Origin: a bacterium
GTDB lineage: Bacteria > Patescibacteriota > CPR2 > UBA1875 > JAJYID01
Length of the DNA stretch: 18,340 bases
Direction: 5' to 3'
Assembly (NCBI GenBank): GCA_021791015.1
Contig: JAJYFH010000005.1
Span: forward strand, 1-18,340
Below, piece after piece: positions 1-5,823 of this stretch. Below the pieces are notes generated by a model. That model had not been told where the DNA came from, searched no databases, and worked only from the letters and a program-made list of their open reading frames with translations. The stretch's first letter is position 1, and each line of letters starts with the position of its first letter. The translations under genes and the position numbers were made by a program.

Positions 1-71
1 TGATAATGGATTATGTAAAGCATCAAGAAAAAGAAGATAAGGGACAACTCGAACTAGTGTTCGGGTCGTAA
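1..71 (+). CDS. possible 3' end of a gene entering from the left (partial)
   Basis: A reading frame is open from the left edge (codons from base 3) to a TAA at 69-71 and would give a C-terminus ending KGQLELVFGS. Two hairpins follow or overlap its end (44-69 and 77-95), as expected at a gene end. It is too short to assign. A second open frame ends at a TAA at 38-40 with a basic tail, so the frame choice is uncertain. The region could also be the 3' part of a structured RNA rather than coding. Confidence 0.3.
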   Translation, partial: IMDYVKHQEKEDKGQLELVFGS

Positions 72-111
72 GGAAGCCACCAACTCTGTTGGTGGAGGTT
101 CACTCATTTTT
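44..111 (+). terminator. tandem hairpins followed by a T-rich stretch
   Basis: The first stem spans 44-69: eleven pairs with one mismatch around a TAGT loop, with core CGAAC/GTTCG. The second stem is perfect, CCACCAAC (77-84) with GTTGGTGG (88-95) and a 3-base loop. A TTTTT run lies at 107-111, about 11 bases past the second stem, so this is not a textbook intrinsic terminator. It may end the transcript entering from the left, or be part of a structured RNA cut by the window edge. Confidence 0.4.
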
Positions 112-155
112 ATTTCCTAAATTAAAAATTGATAACTTATTGGCTTTATATTAAC

Positions 156-175
156 AAAAAACGGCTGTTTCAGCC
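156..175 (-). terminator. short intrinsic terminator reading leftward
   Basis: On the minus strand the sequence reads GGCTG-AAA-CAGCC, then G and six T's. This is a 5-bp stem with a T-tract, typical of a weak intrinsic terminator. It could end leftward transcription from the methyltransferase gene at 543-1175. That would make its message antisense to the small ORF at 208-411. Confidence 0.35.
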
Positions 176-207
176 ACCCAAAATCGAGCATTAAGCAGGA
201 AATCGAG

Positions 208-411
208 GTGATACGGCAGGATGTCTTCTCAAAGACTGTGCATAAGATGCTGAAAGACATCCGTGAGCGCGCCGGACGATTCTCGGATGTCGTTGAGGCA
301 ATGCAGAAGATTTTTGCCGAAGGCGCATCTGTCGATGACCTGGAAGATATCTCCGAAGAGGAGAGGGCTTTTGTCAAGTTCATGCTGATGCAGCCCGTTT
401 TGGCGGAGTAA
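208..411 (+). CDS. small hypothetical protein (67 aa)
   Basis: A GTG start at 208 is preceded by AGGA at 197-200 with 7 bases between. No ATG is available upstream in the open frame, which begins after a TAA at 133-135. The predicted protein is short, charged and probably all-helical: a basic N-terminal part with DVFSKTVHKMLKDIRERAGR, then an acidic segment VDDLEDISEEER, and no Cys or membrane segment. A strong terminator begins 21 bases after the stop, which supports a real monocistronic gene. I do not recognise the family. The minus-strand ORF over the same region (117-428) is Ser/Cys-rich and looks like a shadow. The DNA is more GC-rich than its flanks. Confidence 0.5.
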   Translation: MIRQDVFSKTVHKMLKDIRERAGRFSDVVEAMQKIFAEGASVDDLEDISEEERAFVKFMLMQPVLAE

Positions 412-432
412 TCAGCTGTATTTGACATACAC

Positions 433-472
433 AGGCCGGCTGTCCATTTGGACGGCCGGCCTCGCTGTTTTT
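433..472 (+). terminator. strong intrinsic terminator
   Basis: AGGCCGGC (433-440) pairs with GCCGGCCT (455-462). A T-G wobble and GTCC/GGAC extend the stem to 13 pairs around an ATTT loop. TTTTT follows at 468-472. It lies 21 bases after the stop of the small ORF at 208-411. On the minus strand there is no T-tract after the stem, so it should act mainly rightward. Confidence 0.75.
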
Positions 473-542
473 GGGGGAAAATTATTGTAAATTTTTAACT
501 TCAGTACACCACTACACTAAACTGTATTAGCGAAGTGCTTTT

Positions 543-1175
543 TTAACTCTTTGAGCAGATGGCATAGATGTTCCATTTGCTTTTTGCGAGATTGATGATT
601 TCAAAATTTGCGGATTTCAAATCACTTTTGAGCTCATCCTCTGTGTAGGCGTGATAATACCTCTCTGCCAGGACAGTACCCGCGGAATTCTTCCAAGGAA
701 TGAGCGCTTCACTACCTCGGATGTAATGCTGATATTTTGGCTGTCGGAGATTCCAAACTGTTATAAATAGCATGCCGCCATCACTCATTACACGATTTGC
801 TTCCGTCAGTGCTTTCTTTCTTAACTTCTGATCCGGCAGATGATGGAGGGAAGCGATCATGAAAGCGGCATCATATTGCGTATCATTCAGCTTCAGATTC
901 TCCACCTTCATTACTCTGAATTTGTGATTGGGATGTTTTTGCTTAGCTTCTTTTATTAGCTCCTCGGATTGGTCTACGCCGAGATAATCAAACTTCTTGC
1001 CATCTAGGGAGTCGAGCAGCCGGCCATTGCCGCAGCCTAGATCCAAAATCTTTTGGCCACCTTTTATATATTCGGCAAATTCTTTCATTTCCGGCCACAC
1101 GTAATGTCTTGTGCTGGAAAACTGGGCCGCAATTCTGTTATAATCGTCTTTGACTTTGTTTGGATTTTTTTTCAT
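543..1175 (-). CDS. Trm9/ALKBH8-like class I SAM methyltransferase
   Basis: The 210-aa protein is a class I SAM-dependent methyltransferase. Motif I is DLGCGNG at 45-51, the acidic SAM-binding loop is GVDQS at 66-70, and motif IV/V is IASLHHL at 107-113. Features that recall the Trm9/ALKBH8 tRNA wobble-uridine carboxymethyl methyltransferases are FSSTR (19-23) with a Trp soon after (27), IASLHHL followed by an R/K-rich helix and ALTEANRV, a WNLRQ segment, PW at 160-161, and ERYYHAYTEDEL at 171-182. Those enzymes convert cm5U34 to mcm5U34. The gene is divergent from elp3, whose product makes the cm5U34 precursor, so context supports the same pathway. The minus-strand ATG is preceded by GGAAGAG. 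Trm9 needs the zinc protein Trm112 in eukaryotes; no Trm112 homologue is visible here. A generic small-molecule or other RNA methyltransferase remains possible. Confidence 0.75.
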   Translation of the reverse strand: MKKNPNKVKDDYNRIAAQFSSTRHYVWPEMKEFAEYIKGGQKILDLGCGNGRLLDSLDGKKFDYLGVDQSEELIKEAKQKHPNHKFRVMKVENLKLNDTQYDAAFMIASLHHLPDQKLRKKALTEANRVMSDGGMLFITVWNLRQPKYQHYIRGSEALIPWKNSAGTVLAERYYHAYTEDELKSDLKSANFEIINLAKSKWNIYAICSKS

Positions 1176-1187
1176 TTTTTCTCTTCC

Positions 1188-1259
1188 GTCATTCTGAACT
1201 TGATTCAGAATCCAGTTCCAATTTTATTGATATAGATTCCGGATCAAGTCCGGAATGAC
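1188..1259. repeat. degenerate palindromic repeat of the GTCATTC...GAATGAC family
   Basis: The left arm at 1188-1212 and the right arm at 1235-1259 (25 bases each) are complementary at 21 of 25 positions and are separated by 22 bases. Both outer ends read GTCATTC/GAATGAC, the same ends as the perfect repeats inside elp3 at 1889-1954 and 2654-2719. The core differs, with AACTTGATTC-type instead of CGCGCAGGC-type sequence. It fills most of the intergenic space between the divergent methyltransferase and elp3 genes. Confidence 0.8.
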
Positions 1260-1294
1260 AAAAAATAGGTTTGATTGACTGCTTGGCTATTAAA

Positions 1295-3172
1295 ATGGAT
1301 AAAATTTTAGAGAATATTATTTCCGAAGCTGCGAAAAGGAAGGTTTCCGATGAGGAGGCTTTCTTGTCTTTGGTTAAAGAAAACATGAAAGGGCAAAACA
1401 AACACAAGTTTCCTTCAAACATTATACTCAGGAAAGCCTATTTTTCAATGGTTCACGATGGAAAGATTAAATCCAGCAAAACTATTGAAAAGCTTCTTGT
1501 GACCAAGAAAATGCGCTCTCTCTCCGGAGTGTCCATTATTACAGTCTTAACCAAGCCTTGGCCGTGTCCGGGTAAGTGCCTTTATTGCCCGACAGAGGCG
1601 GATGTGCCCAAAAGCTATCTTTCAAGCGAGCCGGCGGTCATGCGGGCCATTTTGTGCGGCTATGATCCATATAAGCAAGTGAAGGCTCGGCTGGAATCAT
1701 TGGAATTAGAGGGCCATCCGACGGATAAAATTGAGTTAATTATAATAGGCGGAACATTTTCATATTTGCCGCGAGATTATCAGGAATGGTTTGTTACACA
1801 ATGCTTAAAGGCATTGAATGATCAATTTCCAATGACCAGTGATCAACCAAATTCCAAAAATCAAATCTCAAATGAGTCTGCTAGCAATGTCATTCCCGCG
1901 CAGGCGGGAATCCAGAAAAAAAGCCATGTAGATTCCCGCCTGCGCGGGAATGACAAGGTTGGTGGTTGCGCTGACGCGTTGAGTGAGGCAAAAGAAATTA
2001 ATGAAAAATCTAAGCACCGCTGCGTCGGACTGACTCTAGAAACGCGGCCAGATTACATTACTAAGGGAGAAGTTCAATGGATGCGGTATCTTGGCGCGAC
2101 AAGAGTCGAGCTTGGTGTGCAGTCTGTTTTTGATGATATTTTAGAAACTAACAAACGGGGGCACAAAGTTTCGGCAACAGTTCGGGCGACCAAGCTTTTG
2201 AAAGACGCCGGATTTAAAATCTGCTATCACATGATGCCGGGGCTGCAAGGGTCAGACCCTTGCAAAGACCTGAAGATGTTTAAAATTATTTTTACTGACG
2301 CAAGATTTCAGCCGGATTATGTCAAGATTTATCCCTGTGTCGTCACAAAAGGCTCCGAACTCTATGATCTGTGGAAATCCGGGAAGTACACGCCGTATAC
2401 CGATGAAGAACTGGAGAATTTAATATGCGAGATTAAAAAGATTGTGCCATATCACGTGCGGATTATGCGCTTAATTCGCGACATCCCATCGTCAGAAATT
2501 GAAGCCGGTAGCAAGATCTCAAATATGCGCCAAAACGTGCAGAGAAAATTGCAATCAGAAGGTGCGGTTTGCAAATGTATTCGTTGCCGAGAGATTGGGC
2601 AAAATTTAGTTGCAAGGAAACAGGTAACAGATAAAAACAAAGTATCTATTCATGTCATTCCCGCGCAGGCGGGAATCTATAAAAATAAAGGGCTGGATTC
2701 CCGCCTGCGCGGGAATGACAAAGTTGGGATTGGGAATGACAATAAAATAGCCGATGACAACAAAGAAGTTGAGAATGACACAATGTTGTTTTGTGATGAA
2801 TATAAAGCTTCTGGCGGAGCTGAATACTTCTTGAGTTATGAAAGCGAGAACAGGGAGATTTTATTTGCATTATTACGACTGAGATTTCCGGCAGAAACGT
2901 ATTTGCCGGAGCTAAAAGACGCAGCCATTATTCGAGAAGTTCACACCTATGGCCAGCAGATCAAAATCGGCAAAAAGCCTGCCTGCCGGCCAGGCAGGGG
3001 CAATACTCAGCACAAGGGATTGGGCAAAAAATTGATAAATGAAGCGGAAAAAATGGCAAAAGAAAGCGGTTATAATAAAATTACCATTATCTCCGGAGTT
3101 GGAGTTCGCGATTATTACCGGAAACTTGGATATGAACTTGAGGATGAGTACATGGTTAAGGATATTGGATAA
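1295..3172 (+). CDS. elp3: Elp3-like tRNA uridine-34 radical SAM/GNAT enzyme
   Basis: Elp3 joins an acetyl-CoA-derived carboxymethyl group to C5 of U34 in tRNA. The order is an N-terminal tRNA-binding helix region, the radical SAM [4Fe-4S] motif CPGKCLYC (Cys91, Cys95, Cys98), SEPAVMRA, GGTFSYLP, KHRCVGLTLETRPDYI, GVQSVFDD, YHMMPGL, KIYPC, the CKCIRCRE Cys cluster, ASGGAEYFLSYE and a C-terminal GNAT domain with QHKGLGKKL (acetyl-CoA loop) and YYRKLGYE. I chose the ATG at 1295 (625 aa); the frame also allows a TTG at 1271, but the protein then starts with 8 extra residues. Three palindromic repeats lie in frame: residues 199-220, 454-475 and 562-568. They account for 51 residues and sit where Elp3 proteins I know have linkers or no residues. 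All recognisable catalytic motifs remain. The gene is divergent from the Trm9-like gene and convergent with the gene at 3182, only 9 bases away. Confidence 0.93.
   Translation: MDKILENIISEAAKRKVSDEEAFLSLVKENMKGQNKHKFPSNIILRKAYFSMVHDGKIKSSKTIEKLLVTKKMRSLSGVSIITVLTKPWPCPGKCLYCPTEADVPKSYLSSEPAVMRAILCGYDPYKQVKARLESLELEGHPTDKIELIIIGGTFSYLPRDYQEWFVTQCLKALNDQFPMTSDQPNSKNQISNESASNVIPAQAGIQKKSHVDSRLRGNDKVGGCADALSEAKEINEKSKHRCVGLTLETRPDYITKGEVQWMRYLGATRVELGVQSVFDDILETNKRGHKVSATVRATKLLKDAGFKICYHMMPGLQGSDPCKDLKMFKIIFTDARFQPDYVKIYPCVVTKGSELYDLWKSGKYTPYTDEELENLICEIKKIVPYHVRIMRLIRDIPSSEIEAGSKISNMRQNVQRKLQSEGAVCKCIRCREIGQNLVARKQVTDKNKVSIHVIPAQAGIYKNKGLDSRLRGNDKVGIGNDNKIADDNKEVENDTMLFCDEYKASGGAEYFLSYESENREILFALLRLRFPAETYLPELKDAAIIREVHTYGQQIKIGKKPACRPGRGNTQHKGLGKKLINEAEKMAKESGYNKITIISGVGVRDYYRKLGYELEDEYMVKDIG
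1823..1835. repeat. AT-rich short repeat CAATTTCCAATGA, copy inside elp3
   Basis: The 13-base string CAATTTCCAATGA occurs here and again at 17198-17210 in a non-coding spacer. In elp3 it starts the unusual low-complexity stretch (FPMTSDQPNSKNQ) that leads into the 66-bp palindrome at 1889. It suggests that this linker was built from more than one repeat element. Confidence 0.5.
1889..1954. repeat. 66-bp palindromic repeat in frame within elp3 (copy 1)
   Basis: Two perfect 24-base complementary arms (1889-1912 and 1931-1954) flank an 18-base spacer. Each arm holds the 20-mer ATTCCCGCGCAGGCGGGAAT or its complement. This fits the ATTCCC-N8-GGGAAT form of the neisserial dRS3 repeat and is itself an 8-bp inverted repeat. 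The element is 22 codons long and is translated as VIPAQAGI...DSRLRGND, residues 199-220 of Elp3, with no frame disruption. Confidence 0.95.
2244..2264. repeat. perfect 21-base palindrome inside elp3
   Basis: TGCAAGGGTC and GACCCTTGCA form a perfect 10-bp inverted repeat around a single A. It encodes the LQGSDPCK part of YHMMPGLQGSDPCKDL. Unlike the other elements it adds no length relative to the usual Elp3 segment (PGLPGSTPEKDL in relatives as I recall them). It may therefore be a sequence replacement or conversion rather than an insertion, or a chance palindrome. Confidence 0.6.
2654..2719. repeat. 66-bp palindromic repeat in frame within elp3 (copy 2)
   Basis: The 24-base arms at 2654-2677 and 2696-2719 are identical to those of copy 1, with an 18-base spacer of different sequence. 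It is translated in the same phase as copy 1 (VIPAQAGI...DSRLRGND, Elp3 residues 454-475), between the CIRCRE cysteine cluster and the EYKASGGAEYF segment. Partial arm ends follow at 2732-2740 (GGGAATGAC) and 2771-2779 (GAGAATGAC), suggesting older decayed copies. Confidence 0.95.
2978..2998. repeat. 21-bp GC-rich palindrome in frame within elp3
   Basis: CCTGCCTG (2978-2985) and CAGGCAGG (2991-2998) flank CCGGC. The element is exactly seven codons (PACRPGR, Elp3 residues 562-568). Removing it would restore IGKKGNTQHKGLG, the form expected just before the acetyl-CoA-binding QHKGLG loop. A related hairpin of the same flavour lies at 17175-17194. Confidence 0.85.
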
Positions 3173-3181
3173 ACATGAGAG

Positions 3182-4732
3182 TTACTTCGACATCGGCTTT
3201 AGGGTAAAGGTGGTGTTTTCGGTGATGTTATCGATCATGCCGGGGTATAAAGGAACATTGACTGTGCGGTTAAAAACTTTTTGGGCAAAGATGCCGTTTG
3301 CACCAACATACTCCCAGTCGCGTATATTGCTCGTTAGAGAAGTGCCGAAAATAGCATCTGTCTGGTGTGCCAAAGCCCAGTTAACAACCCACCAACAGTT
3401 TTTATTTAACGTATCTTGAGCGTTAGCTATTGCATCCATATTCATTCGAAGCGCAATGGAGGCAGAAGGCGATGTCCCTGCATTGATGGAGATGGGCGTT
3501 TTGGGAATTGTAAAAGCAAATGGCATCCCGACCATCCCGTCTGTCATAGATGTGCCGTGGTAGGCCATAGAATCTTCTTGCATGGTGCCGCTGCCTTTCA
3601 AGGTCATATCATCGGCAATAGCAAGGTCGGCCTTTCCGCTGGCTGTTGCCTGACCTCCTTGGTTGTCCGAAAAGTGAGAGGTGAAATCCAGTTCAAATTT
3701 ACCGCAGCTTTTTATGTAATTATTCAGATCCGTCTGGGTCAGTCCGGGCTGGTTTTCGACCCCCAAAACCATAGCCAAGCTTTCCCACTGAAGCATATTA
3801 GCTATTTGAGTGGCATCTCCACTGGCTGTACATTTTTTGCTTGCATCGGCGAGGGCATTTTTTAAATCATTCGCTAAAAGCTGTTTTCCTTCTGCAATCT
3901 GCGGTGCGAAATGGTCATCCAGTCCGAGAATTTGAACAGAAGCGACCCAGTGGACATATTCTCTGCCAGAATCTTTAATTTTGGCGGGATCCTTTGCGGC
4001 ATCTTGCAAGTGCAACTTTACCGAGTTGGAGTACCAAATTTGTAAAATCTTTGTAATCCTCGACATTGCGCTGGCCGACAAGCCATTTTGCCCGTGATTT
4101 TTCTGATAATCTTCCGAGATGACTCGTCCGATAATTTCTACCGCCCGGTTTTCAACTGAATGATTGTTGCTAATATATGGCACTTGGCTGCCTGTAATTT
4201 TAATAAAGGCTACTCCCGAAAATCCGCTGAGACTCACTTGCGTCTGGTCTCCCTTAATAAGGTAGGGTATGCGCTCAAGCTGGCCATTTTCGATTGTGAA
4301 AGCATAGACGTCACTGCCTGCGATATTTGATTTTTCAGTTAATGTGGCCGGTTTTCCAAAAATTATCCCTGAAGGCTCGAAACTATAGCCGTCAACGAGT
4401 TTCCAGCCGGAAGGCAAACCTTGCAGAGAACTGATTTTTGCAGCCGTAATATCTTGATTTGCGTTCAAGGCACCTTGAGGCAGGTTGAGATTTACGTTTT
4501 GGCTTTTTAGGGCAACATCCCCGCCGGAAGAACCGACATTTGCCGAGGCTTTTATTGTTTGATTGAGAACTTGCTTAACATTGATGGTTTGGCCGGCTTT
4601 TGAGAAATCGCTAGAGAAACTGCCGTAAACAGCCAAAAATTTAAAATAGGGGAAAAGAAGTACTCCGGCAACGGCCAAGATTATAAACGCCGTTGCTGCT
4701 CCGCCAATGACTAAATACTTTTTCCGTAACAT
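3182..4732 (-). CDS. membrane-anchored exported protein with ZU5-like beta domain
   Basis: A 516-aa protein of unknown function. A signal anchor spans about residues 6-30 (LVIGGAATAFIILAVAGVLLF), so the rest should face outside. Residues about 80-180 resemble ZU5-like beta domains: VNLNLPQGAL, then YSFEPSGIIFGKPATL, then a closing strand SLSGFSGVAFI. A mostly helical middle follows (about 190-370), then a polar beta-rich C-terminal part containing repeated GTSM/SGTM-like segments. Three Cys are scattered through the last 240 residues. The frame extends to a TTG at 4768, but that TTG lies in the predicted -35 box, so I use the ATG at 4732. The stop is 9 bases from the elp3 stop on the opposite strand with no terminator between, so the two transcripts probably overlap. 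I do not know a function; a surface or envelope role is inferred only from topology. Confidence 0.8.
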   Translation of the reverse strand: MLRKKYLVIGGAATAFIILAVAGVLLFPYFKFLAVYGSFSSDFSKAGQTINVKQVLNQTIKASANVGSSGGDVALKSQNVNLNLPQGALNANQDITAAKISSLQGLPSGWKLVDGYSFEPSGIIFGKPATLTEKSNIAGSDVYAFTIENGQLERIPYLIKGDQTQVSLSGFSGVAFIKITGSQVPYISNNHSVENRAVEIIGRVISEDYQKNHGQNGLSASAMSRITKILQIWYSNSVKLHLQDAAKDPAKIKDSGREYVHWVASVQILGLDDHFAPQIAEGKQLLANDLKNALADASKKCTASGDATQIANMLQWESLAMVLGVENQPGLTQTDLNNYIKSCGKFELDFTSHFSDNQGGQATASGKADLAIADDMTLKGSGTMQEDSMAYHGTSMTDGMVGMPFAFTIPKTPISINAGTSPSASIALRMNMDAIANAQDTLNKNCWWVVNWALAHQTDAIFGTSLTSNIRDWEYVGANGIFAQKVFNRTVNVPLYPGMIDNITENTTFTLKPMSK

Positions 4733-4739
4733 TAGGACT

Positions 4740-4768
4740 ATAATATTCCTCTTTTCTTGGAATGGCAA
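4740..4768 (-). promoter_or_regulatory. promoter giving a predicted leaderless mRNA for the 4732 gene
   Basis: On the minus strand TTGCCA (4763-4768) and TATTAT (4740-4745) are 17 bases apart. Seven bases separate the -10 box from the ATG at 4730-4732. Transcription should start at or one base before the ATG. No Shine-Dalgarno sequence lies directly upstream of the start. Confidence 0.65.
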
Positions 4769-4861
4769 TAATGATTTGGGGTAGATTTATCGGGGCTAAT
4801 ACCGAAAGCTTAGTCATGCACTCGAGGGATACATGAATGACTGTAAACCCTTAATTTTTTA

Positions 4862-4870
4862 TGTTACAAT
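4862..4870 (+). promoter_or_regulatory. extended -10 promoter for the zinc-ribbon gene
   Basis: TG-T-TACAAT matches the extended -10 form TGnTATAAT with one change. No good -35 box is seen at the right distance (TGTAAA at 4842-4847). The predicted start near 4877 places the large hairpin at 4883-4931 at the very 5' end of the mRNA and leaves a leader of about 100 bases. An inverted repeat AGTCAT/ATGACT lies just upstream at 4812-4842. Confidence 0.45.
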
Positions 4871-4882
4871 AAAAAGAAGATT

Positions 4883-4931
4883 TCCTCGTTTTCTCCAAAA
4901 GAAGCTTGCTTATCTTGGAGAAAACAGAGGA
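4883..4931 (+). promoter_or_regulatory. long hairpin in the 5' leader of the zinc-ribbon gene
   Basis: TTTTCTCCAA (4889-4898) pairs perfectly with TTGGAGAAAA (4915-4924). The stem extends through G4888-C4925 and, past a bulged A, TCCTC with GAGGA, giving 16 pairs around a 16-base loop. The right arm includes GAGGAGG (4927-4933), an SD-like string with no start codon after it. The true SD (GGAGG at 4963-4967) lies outside the stem. The left-arm TCCTC could in principle pair with either, so a switching leader is conceivable. Only the hairpin itself is seen directly. Confidence 0.6.
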
Positions 4932-4974
4932 GGCAATTTTACATCTCTTTTCAATTATTACCGGAGGTATTAGA

Positions 4975-5823
4975 ATGAGCGTTGCGCCACATCTTCTAGA
5001 GCCCGATGAAAAAGCCTATATTTGTTCTCATTGCGATAGCGATGATCCTATCGTAGAAAATGTAAGATGGGTTGATGGCGGTTATCGAGTCTCGATTAAA
5101 TGTAATGTCTGCCTTCTCACTGATAAGAAGCAGATGACCCCCGATCAATATCAAGAACTGGTAAAATGGCATAAGACCAAGGTTCAGGGGAAGCAAGGTG
5201 TCTGTAAGGTTGTCAAGCCTAAGAAAAAACCTGAGGCTAAGCTGAAGATTTCGCCAGAGGAAGTTTTGCGATCATGCACCAGCCTTCACATTTGCCCAAT
5301 CTGCAAATCGAAGATGGTTAATTCAGTTGAACGTATTCAGGTAAATGATAAAGTTTGGAATGTGTTGCTTTTCTGTCCAAATTGCTGGGAAAAACGTGAG
5401 GTATACGCTGACCATGAAACTGTTAGAGGATTGCTAAAGAATACACGCCTTGGCAGCGAAGCCCTCCAGCGGGAATTGGATTGTTTGCAGAAGAAAAACA
5501 TGGAGGAAGATATCGAGTGGTATGTAACGGCGATTTACACCGATCGCATCCAACCAATTGACTTCGGTGTTCTGTCGATCGAAAAGACCAGGGATCTGCT
5601 CCGAACTTTTAAAACGGAAAGAGCGTTAGATGCTCAGATTATTGATTTTCGTAATGAGCTTGCTTCTTTCAATTCGGGGACACCAAGAGTTGATCCGCCT
5701 AACACTGAGCAGAGTCAAGCATTAAGCCGGCAAAGGAAGCAAAAAAGAGGGATGCGTGGTTTCTTTAGAAAGATGAAAAAATGGCAGGAAAATGTATTGA
5801 AAGGAGGTGATAGGCCCGCGTAG
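4975..5823 (+). CDS. double zinc-ribbon protein of unknown function
   Basis: The 282-aa protein has two similar CxxC-x(22-23)-CxxC units: Cys17/20 with Cys43/46, and Cys107/110 with Cys134/137. Each should bind one zinc as a ribbon. A Lys-rich linker (about 78-92, VVKPKKKPEAKLK) joins them. The second half is charged and helical and ends in a very basic tail (RKQKRGMRGFFRKMKKW), which suggests nucleic-acid or ribosome contact; that is inference. The ATG at 4975 is chosen because GGAGG lies 7 bases before it; the frame runs back to 4906 but that part overlaps the leader hairpin. The last codons contain an extended SD-like string, and a terminator begins on the stop codon, so the gene is probably monocistronic. 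No homologue is recognised. Confidence 0.8.
   Translation: MSVAPHLLEPDEKAYICSHCDSDDPIVENVRWVDGGYRVSIKCNVCLLTDKKQMTPDQYQELVKWHKTKVQGKQGVCKVVKPKKKPEAKLKISPEEVLRSCTSLHICPICKSKMVNSVERIQVNDKVWNVLLFCPNCWEKREVYADHETVRGLLKNTRLGSEALQRELDCLQKKNMEEDIEWYVTAIYTDRIQPIDFGVLSIEKTRDLLRTFKTERALDAQIIDFRNELASFNSGTPRVDPPNTEQSQALSRQRKQKRGMRGFFRKMKKWQENVLKGGDRPA

Noticed and set aside
117..428. Minus-strand ORF of 103 aa over the small ORF
   Set aside because: Its Ser/Cys-rich, low-complexity composition is typical of an antisense shadow, it runs through a minus-strand terminator, and the plus-strand ORF has a start signal and terminator.
1889..2719. CRISPR array or insertion sequence in elp3
   Set aside because: There are only two copies of a palindrome about 700 bases apart with no spacers in series, no transposase, and the reading frame is kept.
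4733..4768. TTG start at 4768 for the anchored protein
   Set aside because: The TTG belongs to the -35 box TTGCCA of a well-spaced promoter whose start is near 4732; the ATG at 4732 directly precedes the charged residues and membrane helix.
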